Positions 52,801-62,635 are shown, counted from the stretch's first letter. The stretch: 64,000 nucleotides of DNA from Borovskyia barvae (GCA_030849085.1 JASAOM010001120.1:248001-312000); one strand, 5' to 3'. The notes: a model not told the origin generated them from the letters alone. Translations and numbers: made by a program.

Positions 52801-52974
52801 TCTCCCTCCCCAATAGCAAAAAAAGCGGCTGCAGTACCTCGACCGAGTGAGACCAAGCTTCCTGTTGCCTATAAGGCTGCACGGGGCGCCGCGAGCGAGG
52901 GTCCCATCGCCCATCTGTTAGCAGAGAGGGGGATGTCCTACGGGCCTCACGGCTACGATATACCGAGTATCTGA
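49825..52974 (+). CDS. Large hypothetical disordered protein, 1049 residues, with acidic Ser/Asp tract
   Basis: No family is recognised. The N-terminus (MQKTRELLRRTVDSVDAWRE) is probably an amphipathic helix. A second short island at about 48-110 includes KWHQKIIDSKIFRRLGQP. Around 229-275 there is an aromatic/Gly/Pro segment (LIPQFRWIPKPGGGGVGFN, then FMAFRRQMPHRGLAFATPM). A strongly acidic Ser tract lies at about 566-607 (SSSESDDSSGSGSSSDDGSA followed by AEEEASD), a typical target of casein kinase 2. The remainder is Ser/Gly/Ala/Pro-rich. Near the C-terminus, KLKHEMKLNHLEEFLPPLK may be helical. No signal peptide or membrane segment. Third positions are GC-rich throughout. Confidence 0.85.
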   Translation: MQKTRELLRRTVDSVDAWRESLKREDCGESRQQRHGTHSRTPSVRPTQSPTEGLEDPEKRRAQHSPAEEGKKWHQKIIDSKIFRRLGQPIDTAHSGLSAHRRSRGQPSDDALHVDGGKVEATCPSRHEEAPAPPDQGIRLQHASPMSENHAQHQEKLGGWEDLHPGESAPCSPYDTNTEAYVAALGDAPSHKASKDEGVNYYDMISNSENSQISATSGVSSVGPTGLSLIPQFRWIPKPGGGGVGFNPFMAFRRQMPHRGLAFATPMRVPGHLPEVSGVSPCEQNGEGGRPQAPGRLESYSIFLELPSPPAFDQTDSPPPAPQVPTTFSFYGPVGSIGVEASQKRRALDLARGDEGASERQYLESKSGDSSKGNSDSFFPLTLLWCDAGLLLNARHVDSPCIPSDDEAEEKNGGDVSSGSSISDDGIDFFSVEVGMGGQGPATRDGAPAATHENASPTQNGQHHPFVSPQQQGRMQKRTSNLPSLYSQAADLGAIGLGIHQRGSLPTKVDGDAPAQPSAVSAVALVSPGEQQDRPGPQPTVKSTTVDTSAGLSLDKSDGFADRSTSSSESDDSSGSGSSSDDGSAYDSDGSCSSAEEEASDLNSENLYDAPVLPSVMRHHINGSEVATRERHQAPRHSVVDGPGALLAQSIIAEDVRYDFMEVSGVDGLFASSVRGGGGGGKLGNDISTCLVRHTADSNAGAAAAESGASDEASHREPHPGSESRDPPGSYSTVAAGTVDPSESVMFISNFVLPPSRPDDALSREDRGARSEALGSGASAVLPLRCARPATVIGRTHTSTSVTAATDKIRAGDCGGGTVQSNTQPTRGGASHTASQCTTEGLKKHNGSYDSSKSFPSASVREYRQTAASPTAALQGSDASPTTPPGEARESRFSSVSPCLYRAMNTAFSTSPYPEVSRGGNVEEEEKSHCSPTGRRSPVPSANAQSGASMVGNKGRSATDGADRNGIAPSTPSKLKHEMKLNHLEEFLPPLKSPSPIAKKAAAVPRPSETKLPVAYKAARGAASEGPIAHLLAERGMSYGPHGYDIPSI

Positions 52975-53544
52975 AGGGGACGGCTTTCTTCAGGGATGGC
53001 GAGAAGGGAGGGGGGACCCTGAAGGAATAGAGAAAACGGAGGGAGGTCTCTGCCAGAACAGCAGAAATGAAAGATGTGGCTCGGTGCAGAGAGACAGAGA
53101 AGCATAAGTGCTTTTTCATGCGATCCAAGCCCAGGTGTGCTAATCCGCTCTTACATCTCTGTTTCTTTCTTCTTTTCTTTTGCGCGCTGCTCTTCCGCGA
53201 TATAGCAAGGAAAAAAGACGTGTACATCCTCACGAGGCGGTTGCATCTTTGGGAGAGGGGGATAGGTGACGAGAGGGAGCACACATAGGGAGAGAGAGAT
53301 GGAACCCACCTAGGTATGGCTCGATATACGTGTTATAATATGTGTGCGTGTGTGTGCATGTGTTCTGATTCATGTATTTACTAACAAATGTTTTCTCTCT
53401 CGTTCTCTCTCATCGCCCTTACATCAAACTCTTTTGTCTGCCTCTTCCTCCTCCTCCCCTCCCGAGAGGTGTTTTCTAAAGTTTCCCTGTTTCCTTTTAC
53501 GCTCTACCACTCCTCTCTCGTTCTCTCTCTCTCTCTCTCCATCT

Positions 53545-53570
53545 ATCAATATATATATATATATATTGAT
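53545..53570 (+). repeat. 26-bp perfect palindrome around (TA)n
   Basis: ATCAAT and ATTGAT flank a TA run symmetrically, giving a perfect palindrome that could extrude as a cruciform or fold as a hairpin in RNA. Confidence 0.85.
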
Positions 53571-54219
53571 TGATTTGTGTATATGTGCAGCAATCCAAAG
53601 TTATCGTGGGGCTTCACGACACGGCAATGTCGCTGTAGTCGGATCGTTTGTTCACCTATGTATATTTGTATGAGTCTCTCACGTCTGAAAAGGCCAGGGA
53701 AGCATCGATGTGCGGGCGCGTGTGTGGGTATGAACGTGTGCATAATATTCTTTGTCTATTATTTTCGCTTTTGTTCTTTCATCTTGTTTGGGAGGGGGGA
53801 GTTCCATGTGGCCCCCCTACTCCTCATTTCCTTCTTGCTTTCTTTTCTTTCTCGCTCGTCTTGGTCACTTCTTATATATATATATATGCATATATCTGTC
53901 TTGCTCTGCCTCTTCTCTCTTTTTTTCCCATGGACACATGTAAGAGAGCGTCCCTTCAGCAAAAAAAGGGGGGGGGCAAAAGAGAATTCCGAAGTAAGAC
54001 AATGAAAGAGATCTCGCTTTGCGAAAGAAGTTTTTTCTTTACGTGTGTGGAGGGAGGGGGGGAGGGGGGGTTGTGTATGGGGCGCACCACAGCGGTCTAT
54101 TCGTGACCATCATCTCTATGAAGAACGCGCACACACCGAGGAAATACATGAAAGGTAACGCGGTTTCGGGAGTGTATGAATCAATTCATGGGGAATGGGA
54201 TTCTTTTGTCACTGATGAT

Positions 54220-54222
<3 letters not shown>

Positions 54223-54256
<34 letters not shown>
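54223..54256 (+). repeat. (AG)17 microsatellite
   Basis: Seventeen AG units. Confidence 0.95.
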
Positions 54257-54259
<3 letters not shown>

Positions 54260-56261
54260 GCAAAGGCTTTGTTGTCTGCCTCGCCCTCTGCTCCGCCATG
54301 AGCATCCACCCTCCTATGGTTCCATTCATATTGATAGATGCCGCGTAGATGAAGATGATCTTTTGTTACGTATGACCGTTGCCACTGTCTTTTATGAGGG
54401 AGGGGCTAATAACCCCACCGTTTCTTCAAGATTCTTTTGGTCTTCTTGCTCTCCTCTCATCAAAAGGGTTTGGAGACGTTGACGACACAATAAAAAAGAA
54501 AAATGTAAGATCTCTGCCTCTCTGTATACATCTGTTTCTTCTTGTGTGTCTTTGTTTGGGGGCAAGTATGCGAGTACACTAAATCGTGCACATGTGTATA
54601 CACTAAAATTCTTATGTGCTCATATTTTTTGTCGGTGTGATTCTTTTACTTCTCTTTCCATGTGCATGTGTATTTTCGGTGGCGGAAGGATCAGGAAGCC
54701 GGTCGAGAGCGGCGCCAAATAAGAGTTGGGCACTACGGTATTGGGTCGGTAACAGGTCTGAGTTTGAGTAAGAGAGAAAGAAAGAGCAAACCGGATACCC
54801 ATGTGCGTAAAGGCATTTTGGGAAGAGCGAGAGGGTCCCTCTCGGTCCCTTTTCCCTTCGCCCTGTCTTCTCCAGAAAAGCTTCTTCCCTTCCTGTTACC
54901 CTTCTTCTCGTTTCCTTCGTTTTGTATACTTTCTTTATCATTATTATATTCGGTTTCTGCGCTTTTCTGCTTCTTCTACCCACCCATTTTTGTTTGCTCT
55001 CTCTCTCTCTGTGTGTGTGTCTGTTTGTCTGTGTTTTCTTTCATTCTCAATGCTCCTGCACACCCCCTCACACAATCCTTGTGAATACTGGACGCGCACT
55101 CTCTCCCTCGTGACCTTCTCCCCTCAAACGCTATCCCCCCTCTACAGGCGATTCGCGTGCGGGCTGCCATTGGCGGTGCTTGATTTCGTTTTTCAAAAGA
55201 ATATATATATATATATAGTTTTATCAGCTTTCCCTGCCACCTTGTCAACGATGAAACACTTCAAAAGGCAATGCTCGAGAAGAAGTCCACAACCATCACC
55301 CCTCCTCCTCCTCCTCCATTTCGCTCTCTTTTTCTTCCTGATGCTCGTAATATGTTCGCCATCCTTCTTCTATTTGTAGTTGTTGTTGTTTTGCGTTTTA
55401 GTGGCTGGTGCCATGTCCTCTCTTTTTTATTTATTTATTTATTTATCAGAGGATGTTCTCCAGACGGAAAGGATGGGGAGAGGGAGGGAGGGAGGGAGGA
55501 CACGTAAGAAGGAAGTTCATCAAAACGTGCATGTGCTTCATTCAAAGGATTATCCTGCGTTTGTGTTATAATCTTCTTCCGGTGGTGTGCGTAGATTCTG
55601 TCTCTCTCTCTCTCGCTCTTTGTTTGGAAAGGAAGAGCTTCACCCTCCCTGTCCGATGAATTGGTGCCTGCCTTTTATGGCTATGCGTGCGATGCGTGAT
55701 TTTCCTGCTCTCCCCGGATCCTCTGCACGAGCGCTGACGTGGTCAGCCGTTCGGACTTGAGAAAGAAAGGGCAAGTAGGGAATACAAAAGTGTATACCAT
55801 CTTCAACATCCCTGGTACCTTCTTAGTCGTTCTTTCCCGCCTTCTTTCCGAACACACGCGCACATGTGGTGCGTCCCGTATTGTTAAGCTGTTATGTGTA
55901 TCCCCCTACCCTTTCTCACCTTTGCCGAGCGACTTCACTACACGGGCAAGATGAGGGGAGAGGGGAGGAGAAGAAGCTCACCCAACCAAGTACGCTGGAA
56001 CACATTAGTTTCCCTTTCTGTTGGCGGCTCTTCCTGTTAGCGCGAGGAGCTTGATGCGATTTATGAAATCGAGGCATCATCATACTTGTCCACGTGTGTG
56101 TGTGTAGAGAGAGAGGGAGGGATATAAATATATGTGTATGCGTCTTTTGGTGTATGCGTGAGGGAAAGAGGAAAATGAAACAGAACGAGGGCATCCCCAT
56201 CACGAAAACATCGCGAACCCCTTCTGCAGAATGTGAGGAGCTTTTAGTCCCCGTGTCTACG

Positions 56262-56282
56262 CTCCTTTTTTCTTTCTCTCAG
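56262..56282 (+). promoter_or_regulatory. Strong candidate trans-splice acceptor
   Basis: The tract CCTTTTTTCTTTCTCTC is directly followed by AG at 56281-56282. The first ATG is only 12 bases downstream (56295) and opens a 79-codon frame. Confidence 0.55.
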
Positions 56283-56294
56283 GTTTCTCCGCGC

Positions 56295-56534
56295 ATGCAT
56301 CTCAAGCAAACGTTGCCGCCTTCGATCCGCGAATTCATCAAGGGCTATGCACCCATCCCTTTCTTCTCTCTCTTTATCGCTCGCTCGCTCCATTTGACCG
56401 ATGACTTGTGCGTCGCCTACTCGATGTCTCAACTCTCCATTTTACAAGAGTCATGGGGAAATTGGCGAACTCTAATGGTTTTGCTTTCTCATCTCTTGAT
56501 GGTACGAAGAGGGAGAAAAGTCAATTCGCTTTGA
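56295..56534 (+). CDS. Candidate small protein gene, 79 residues, hydrophobic
   Basis: The first ATG after a textbook polypyrimidine/AG site opens a 79-residue frame. The first 50 codons have fairly GC-rich third positions (MHLKQTLPPSIREFIKGY, then PIPFFSLFIARSLHLTDDL) and would give one amphipathic-to-hydrophobic segment; the last 30 codons are AT-rich in third positions and look less coding. It could be a small membrane protein, the start of a gene that loses frame near 56440, or a non-coding RNA with a chance frame. No family recognised. The frame is also open upstream to 56094, but that part would precede the splice site. Confidence 0.35.
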   Translation: MHLKQTLPPSIREFIKGYAPIPFFSLFIARSLHLTDDLCVAYSMSQLSILQESWGNWRTLMVLLSHLLMVRRGRKVNSL

Positions 56535-58448
56535 GCCTCTCACTGCCTCAACTTCCTTTTCATCTGCATCATCCTCCCCTCCCCCGCACCCCCCCACCCC
56601 ACCCCCCCAACCCCCCGTCACACACGCACAGCAAGGCAAGGCATCCCATAGAGGCGTGTGACAGTTTCATCCCATCAAACAGTACGCACAAAAAATTTTT
56701 TTCTCACTCGCGCTCTCTTTGGCAAGCCTCTTCCACATCCTTTCATATCGTCTTCTTAGCCTGTTACACGAGTATGATCCTCCTCCCCTTAGTGCCGCCC
56801 TCCCCACCTCTCCCAACCTTTCTCTTTCACAAGCAAGTGGAATGAAAAGAAGGATGGCGGTGATGAATTCCATGCGGTGTTGAGAGGGAGGAGGATTCGC
56901 TTCTTTCGATATTCAGGGAGAGCTACAAACGCATGCTTGTAGAACAAAAGGACGCGTCGAAGTTGAGTTTTAAGAATTACTCGCTCGATGTTTCTATTCT
57001 CCTTTCGTGGGGGGAGGGAGGATAGACCTCACATGTCAATGATTCGGTTGAGCCTCCATTTGTTCTGCACCGCAAAGAATATCCCTCCCACTTGCTCCTT
57101 CCATTCCTCCCCTTCCCCCCCCCCACCCCCCTTCTTCCTTTTTCATCTTATCCTACCTCCACTACCCACCGGATCCAGCACTGCATCCCCCACTGAATCG
57201 CTTCCACAGTTGCGGAGCTCGTTGTTGCCGTGGTGGTTTTGTAGGAGGAAGATGCGGGGTGTGGGGTCTTCAGCAACAACAAAAAGAAGGAGAGGTAAAA
57301 CAGGAGAGTCGCGGTGGCGTGGAACCTATGATAACAAAACTTTTACTATCATGGCGCTTTGTCCAGGACTGGACAGCTCAACCCGCTCCACAAACAAAAA
57401 GTTTCAACAGCGGATCGTACGATACTCAACTGCCTCCCTTGTTGTTGGTTGAGGATGCACCCTAATTGGATGGCACGCATCGACTCCCTTTGTCGAGGAT
57501 CGCAGTTCACAGCGCCTGAAACATACAGTAATACATTTATATAGGTATATTGGTTTGAATTTATGTGACGTGCGTCCACTCTCTCTCTCTCTCTCTCTGG
57601 CTCTCTTCCCATGCGAGTGCCCCTGCTGCCTTTCTTTTACTGCTAATTCTGGCAGCATCTTTAATCGAACAAAAAAAAGCTTCGAAAGAACTTCAACAGG
57701 TCCATCTCGCCCTTGTACTCTCACATGCATTTCTCACGCTCCTACTCACAAGCGTGTTAAGAGGTGTGTGCTTGTGTCGAGAGAGATCGGATGACCATCT
57801 ATCATTTTCCATCTTCTTCTCCTTCTTCTCTCTCTCTCTCTCCCTCACTTTCCTTCGAATTCCGTCATTGGTATCCACTGTAACAACTGCACGTACATAT
57901 ATATATACATATCTGCATGCCCTTCCTGACTTCATAAACCAATTGGGAAGCTCCTTACTTGTACTTTCTGTTGGAAGGTTTTTCATTTTTGTATGTGTGA
58001 GTGTGTGTCCGTACGCCTTCACGATCTCAACGCCTCTTGTCTCCGAACTGTTCGCTTCAACGAGGACTTTTCCCTCTTTTTTCTCCTTGTCGCTCTCTTC
58101 TCGCCATCGCCCTCCCTTCCTCGACGATTCAAATTCTTCTCGTGCGAATCACCGAACGTTTCTTTGGTCGACATTAAAGTACAGCGCAAAAGACGATTCT
58201 ATTCCGAGTCAGTGACAAAAAAAAAATAGGGGAGAAGGTAAACAGGGAAGTACCACGAAACTCCGCTTACCGTTGCGGATTCTCTACCTCCTCCGCCCAG
58301 TCTGCTCTGCAAGAACGGTCTTTGCAGAGGCATTTTTTTCCGGTGTACCAGGTGCTCAAAGTTTTCCTTGCAAATCCTCCTTTGGCCTGGTTGTGTGCGG
58401 GAGGGGGCTGTCATCGTGAAAGGCTTCCTGAGTTGCCATCGTGTTTCA

Positions 58449-58483
58449 GCTTTCTTCACCCCTCCGTCTCCCTCCGCAACCAG
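58449..58483 (+). promoter_or_regulatory. Probable trans-splice acceptor
   Basis: A pyrimidine tract (CTTTCTTCACCCCTCCGTCT and following) is followed by AG at 58482-58483, 116 bases before the ATG at 58600. Confidence 0.55.
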
Positions 58484-58599
58484 CCACGACATTGAGATCG
58501 TATTGACCGCTGCAGCTTCACACACGAAACCCTAATCACACCTTTGTTTTCAAGGAGAAAGAGAAACATTACTCGAGGCGGAGGCGGGGAACAGGGACT

Positions 58600-61500
58600 A
58601 TGCAAGATAGCAACACGAGACAAGCATGGCAGCAGTTGCAATACCAAGCCATGATGCGGTGCCCGCCGCACACCTTCAGTGGCCCACCGGATCCGAAGAT
58701 GCTGATCGCGTTGCATCACCAACACATGTGTATGATTCAACAGCAAAAAGATGCCATGCGAAATTGTGGGGGACCTGGAATGTACCTCAGCAGAGACCCA
58801 GGCATGCACGCTGGATTCGTGACATTGCAACAGCAGCAGCATCCCCTACAACAGCAGCAGCATCCCCTACTGCAGCAGCAGCATCCCCTACTACAGCAGC
58901 GGCATCCCCTACTACTACAGCAGCAGCAGCAGCAGCACTCCCTGCAGCACAGCCCGTTCGGCTTCGGCGATGCAGCCATGTATCCCAATCAACCAATTCT
59001 CCAGCAGAAACTTCGACCTAGCGGATGGGGAGACGAGTCAATGAATAGGCCCACCAAGCCGGGGTGGGCGGAATCGCGTCCAGGCCGTACACCGTGCAGA
59101 ATCAACTGGTGGTCGCATGTGATGGCGGAGATGCGAAGAGTGGAGAGTCCATTGGGCGTCGACCTGGACGCCGAGGACGATAAAGCTCGTGTACCGGAAG
59201 AGTGGGAGCGGATGGATGCACCGGTGGAAATAACACAGCCAGACATTGCAGAGGCACCATTTTCGTTTCCCCCGACCGATCAAAAGCCTGAAGACGAGCG
59301 ATCGTCCTTGGAGGAGGCTGGCATCGACCCTTCTACAAGCGCAAAGCATTCGCAGGACACCCAGCAGCAGCAAAACCCACCAGAATCCTTGCAACAGCCG
59401 TACGGCAGGCCGGCTTCCTATGCGGCGCCCCAACACGTGCCCCAGTATTCGGCGCCCGTGAGAGAAGGAGATGTCACTGATGTAGTGGAGCACAGGAATT
59501 ACTTTGTTGGGCCACTGCGACCGGATCGTCCTCGTTTAGATGACAGTGACATCATCGAAGGAGATCCGCATGCACCCGTCGAGGCGAATCTCGGTGGCTA
59601 TACACCTTATCGCAGGGACCATCTGCAGCGCGCGGTTGCTCGAGACTATCCCATCGCCGACACAACTGGGAAGGATAAAGGGCAAGCGCAGTCTCCGCTC
59701 ATCGATTCAACACGCATGGTCACTCGAGGTGAAGAGGCCAGTGAAGCACTCGACGGGCGGATGCTTCTACTACCAGCATTACCTACGAGCAGCACGCACA
59801 TCGTGCCGTCTGATGAAGAGGCCACAGAACGATCCACGGCCAAGGCAACGCAGTATTCGAGCGCTGCCGAGCGAATCGGGGATGATGCGTCACTGCCATC
59901 CACGCTGCCCACTGCGGCGCACCCAAAACCCTGGCATCGAAGCTTTTCCCTTGACAACGGGTATTTCTTCTTAAATCGGCGCCGCAAGATGGACGACGAC
60001 GAGGAAAGTAATTCAGAGGCAGAGTCCCTCGCCGGCAGCGACAGTAGCAGCAACCGCTCATCTCTCAGCAGCAGCAGTGACTACAGCGACGGTAGCCACT
60101 TGGATGAGGAAAAGGGATGTAGCGTGACACAACGAAATTCGCAGAGCCCTACAGCCGTAGGACCGAGCATCTTGGACTGCAGTGCCTTCCGCCGCGCCGA
60201 TAATGCATCAACGGAGTGCACGTCGACTCTGCCCACTATTCACCGTGTCGCTAACCGGCAATGGAGCACCGGTGAAGAGGCTGTCACGGGGCCTAGTGGC
60301 CCGACTCGGCCCCACAACGAGCAAACCTCCACTGCTGCCTCCCCGGATCACATCACGGCTGCTCGCATACAGGAAGTGAAGGACGTACCACACGAGAACG
60401 CGGGTGGCGCAGGTGCGCACAGTTGTACGGCAGACCTCTCCAGGGTGGCCTCGCATCCGCAGGGTGCGGCAGCCTCTCCGACTAACTTCGGCGTCAGAGC
60501 ATCGAGCGTGAGCGCGGCGAGCGACGCCCCGCAGCGTGAGCGAAACCAAAACCCGCCCATCCTGCGGGAAAGCCTCGCCAAGGACGAGGCTCTGCCTACT
60601 GCTGAAAGGTGTGGGCACGATGAAAGGTGGTGTGCGGCGCAGCGAGCCACAGCACCACGAAGCGAACCCCACGCGAGAAACACCGAACCCGCAAAAAAGG
60701 AAGGAGAGGGGCATCGAGAAAACTTACAGCCCACCGGCACTGCATGTGGGCAGCCGGCGCACGCGCACGCAGACCTGACATCCGTAGTCGCTTCAGGCAG
60801 TCCCATCCATTTGAATGCACAGGCGGCCCCGTCAGAGCACACGGCCTCCACCAATGAAATAGCTGAGAAGACCGCACACACGAATGGTACAGCATCTGTC
60901 CAAACTCCTCTGGTGCTCGTCCGTTGCCATACGTCCCCGGTCGCTGGGGAAGGAAAGCAGGATCCGGGGACATCGATACCAGCTCCCTCGACGGCGGCCA
61001 TAAGAGATGGCGAGGTGAGCCCCAAAAAGACCGCTGGCGGATCAGCCATCACGACTACTACTGCATCGTGTCACTCGCTGACGTGTTCGCCCCTCACTCC
61101 GGCAGCGCCGCCGTCGCGGCATTCCTCGAGCACCGAAGATTCCCTGTCGAGAGGGCGAACTTCCAAAAAGACGAAGTCCCTTGCGACGTGGAGCAACTCC
61201 GATCGGCCCACCAACGAAGCACCCTTTTCCACACGGAATCCAAAAGCCAAAGGCTCGACTTCAGCGTCCCAAGCGGCGGCTTCACCCATGGCGGCGGCTG
61301 AGGAAAATGCTGACACGCACCCAGCCATCCCATCGGCAACAGACAAAAAAAAAGAAGCAACACCTGTCTCCAAAAGAGATACCGCCCCGACCGGAACCGC
61401 CTCTATCACGCCCCAAGCACCAGGGGATGCGGTACCGTCGAATTTGCATTTGCAAAAGTCCGATGCATCGACCATCTCCGCGGAGTGCGCCAAGGCCCCA

Positions 61501-62280
61501 GGGCGTGTCGTCGCTGCCCATCCCACTCTCTCCACTGAAAAGGTGGTACCGCGGCCTCACGCACCGAACGCCGTCGCGCCAGTAGTGGCAGAATCGCTAC
61601 CGCCTCAACAAGTTAGTACCGCCTCGCGATCACGAAGCTCTATCTCACAGGAGGCCGGATTGAGTGAGCAGCGAGGGGTATCCAGCCAGACTCGTCCCAA
61701 CTCGCGTTTGGCATCTGCGCGCCTCTCCCTTATTCCAAAAACGGCGTCCCCCAACGGATCCACCGCTGTCCCAGAGCCGTCACACCCAGTGAAGGAAGCG
61801 TCCGCTGCGGGAGCAGTAACTCCTGCAGCGGCCGCGCCTCTGACGTCCAAGGCGGGGATATCCTTCTCCCCTGAGTCTATAAGTACGTACTCGTCGAAAG
61901 CCCTCTCACAAGCGAAGCCCCTGATCTCCTCATCGTCGACTAGTAGCAAAGGGTCCAGTCGAACTGCCTCGTCGGTGTCACGTCTCCCACCGATGGACCA
62001 CGGGGGTAGACAGATGCCTGGTGCCGGTGCAAGCACCTCCATGGCGAGCGACGCAAAGTCGTCAACGGGAGTCGCCATCTCTCCACAACCCCCCCACCTG
62101 CACGGCCTCGCTAAGGTACCGGCTTCCAGTGCAATGGGGTGCAGGGTGAAACCGACCCCTTGCGCATTGCCAGCGGTGGGCAGCAACGGGAGCGCTTCAA
62201 AGACGGAGAAAGTAACGAAGGATGGTGCTCCCCACACCGTAAGCGGCAACGATCACCGGACCGAGGAAGAAACCTCCTAA
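58600..62280 (+). CDS. Large hypothetical Gln-rich/disordered protein, 1226 residues, possibly longer by +1 frameshift
   Basis: No family is recognised. The N-terminal 75 residues are rich in Met, Gln and His, followed by QQQQHPL-type repeats (about 77-116). A conserved-looking island follows at about 165-212 (INWWSHVMAEMRRVESPL, then RVPEEWERMDAPVEI). An acidic Ser tract lies at about 464-507 (MDDDEESNSEAESLAGSD and SSSSDYSDGSHLDEE). The remainder is Ser/Thr/Ala/Pro-rich and probably disordered. The frame ends at TAA 62278-62280 in the context TCC TAA A. Coding-like sequence goes on for about 118 codons in the +1 frame to TGA at 62633-62635, with no splice acceptor in between, so the true product may be about 1344 residues. 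Either a sequencing or mutational frameshift or programmed frameshifting could explain it. Confidence 0.85.
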   Translation: MQDSNTRQAWQQLQYQAMMRCPPHTFSGPPDPKMLIALHHQHMCMIQQQKDAMRNCGGPGMYLSRDPGMHAGFVTLQQQQHPLQQQQHPLLQQQHPLLQQRHPLLLQQQQQQHSLQHSPFGFGDAAMYPNQPILQQKLRPSGWGDESMNRPTKPGWAESRPGRTPCRINWWSHVMAEMRRVESPLGVDLDAEDDKARVPEEWERMDAPVEITQPDIAEAPFSFPPTDQKPEDERSSLEEAGIDPSTSAKHSQDTQQQQNPPESLQQPYGRPASYAAPQHVPQYSAPVREGDVTDVVEHRNYFVGPLRPDRPRLDDSDIIEGDPHAPVEANLGGYTPYRRDHLQRAVARDYPIADTTGKDKGQAQSPLIDSTRMVTRGEEASEALDGRMLLLPALPTSSTHIVPSDEEATERSTAKATQYSSAAERIGDDASLPSTLPTAAHPKPWHRSFSLDNGYFFLNRRRKMDDDEESNSEAESLAGSDSSSNRSSLSSSSDYSDGSHLDEEKGCSVTQRNSQSPTAVGPSILDCSAFRRADNASTECTSTLPTIHRVANRQWSTGEEAVTGPSGPTRPHNEQTSTAASPDHITAARIQEVKDVPHENAGGAGAHSCTADLSRVASHPQGAAASPTNFGVRASSVSAASDAPQRERNQNPPILRESLAKDEALPTAERCGHDERWCAAQRATAPRSEPHARNTEPAKKEGEGHRENLQPTGTACGQPAHAHADLTSVVASGSPIHLNAQAAPSEHTASTNEIAEKTAHTNGTASVQTPLVLVRCHTSPVAGEGKQDPGTSIPAPSTAAIRDGEVSPKKTAGGSAITTTTASCHSLTCSPLTPAAPPSRHSSSTEDSLSRGRTSKKTKSLATWSNSDRPTNEAPFSTRNPKAKGSTSASQAAASPMAAAEENADTHPAIPSATDKKKEATPVSKRDTAPTGTASITPQAPGDAVPSNLHLQKSDASTISAECAKAPGRVVAAHPTLSTEKVVPRPHAPNAVAPVVAESLPPQQVSTASRSRSSISQEAGLSEQRGVSSQTRPNSRLASARLSLIPKTASPNGSTAVPEPSHPVKEASAAGAVTPAAAAPLTSKAGISFSPESISTYSSKALSQAKPLISSSSTSSKGSSRTASSVSRLPPMDHGGRQMPGAGASTSMASDAKSSTGVAISPQPPHLHGLAKVPASSAMGCRVKPTPCALPAVGSNGSASKTEKVTKDGAPHTVSGNDHRTEEETS
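58828..58947 (+). repeat. Gln/His-Pro-Leu coding repeat
   Basis: Five imperfect units of about 21-27 bp built of CAG/CAA runs followed by CAT CCC CTA encode (Q)2-6 H P L(L). The sequence is likely to vary in copy number. Confidence 0.85.
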
Positions 62281-62635
62281 AGCCACTAGGATCACGCTTA
62301 TCTTCTCCGAAGAAGTGGAGAACAGTCGGCCCAGCAGCGCCAACTCGCAGAAACCGATTCGCAAGTCACACGCTGCTGCTCACGATGCCTCGAATGGCGC
62401 TCTCACCGGCACCCTCAACCTCGTCGGCAGTGGCACACGCCATCTCACAGAGGCGGAAATTTTCCTCTTCCATAAAAAAGCTTCCAACGAAGGAGGAGAC
62501 GGTGGAGAGAGGGGTGGGTCTGCAAAGGGAGGAGAACAGATGGCGGGGAAAAAGTTGTCGACCTCTGGAAAGGTAGCCTGCGCCACGCCAACTCCTCCGC
62601 CTTTGCCCATTAGGCGTTCAGCCGTGCATTTGTGA
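62279..62635 (+). other. Probable out-of-frame 3' extension of the upstream gene
   Basis: Directly after the TAA of the 1226-residue frame, the +1 frame is open from 62243 to TGA at 62633-62635. It reads PRKKPPKATRITLIFSEEVE, then NGALTGTLNLVGSGTRHL and TEAEIFLFHKKAS. Roughly two thirds of third positions are G or C over the clearest part, like real genes of this window. There is no pyrimidine tract or AG that could start a separate mRNA. The remaining + frame is also open (62139-62576) but has weaker codon use, so the assignment is not certain. Confidence 0.5.

Larger units (their letters stand above)
52975..58599 (+). other. Very long intergenic region of 5.6 kb
   Basis: Contains a TA-rich 26-bp palindrome at 53545-53570, (AG)17 at 54223-54256, (TA)n near 53873-53886 and 55201-55217, ATTT repeats near 55427-55447, and GGGA repeats near 55484-55500. 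One candidate small gene (56295-56534) sits inside it with a strong acceptor. Otherwise no coding signal seen. Confidence 0.6.

Noticed and set aside
62139-62576. Alternative third frame at the end of the 58600 gene
   Set aside because: It is open and Ser/Arg-rich, but its third positions are less GC-rich than the +1 frame continuation; kept only as a caveat.
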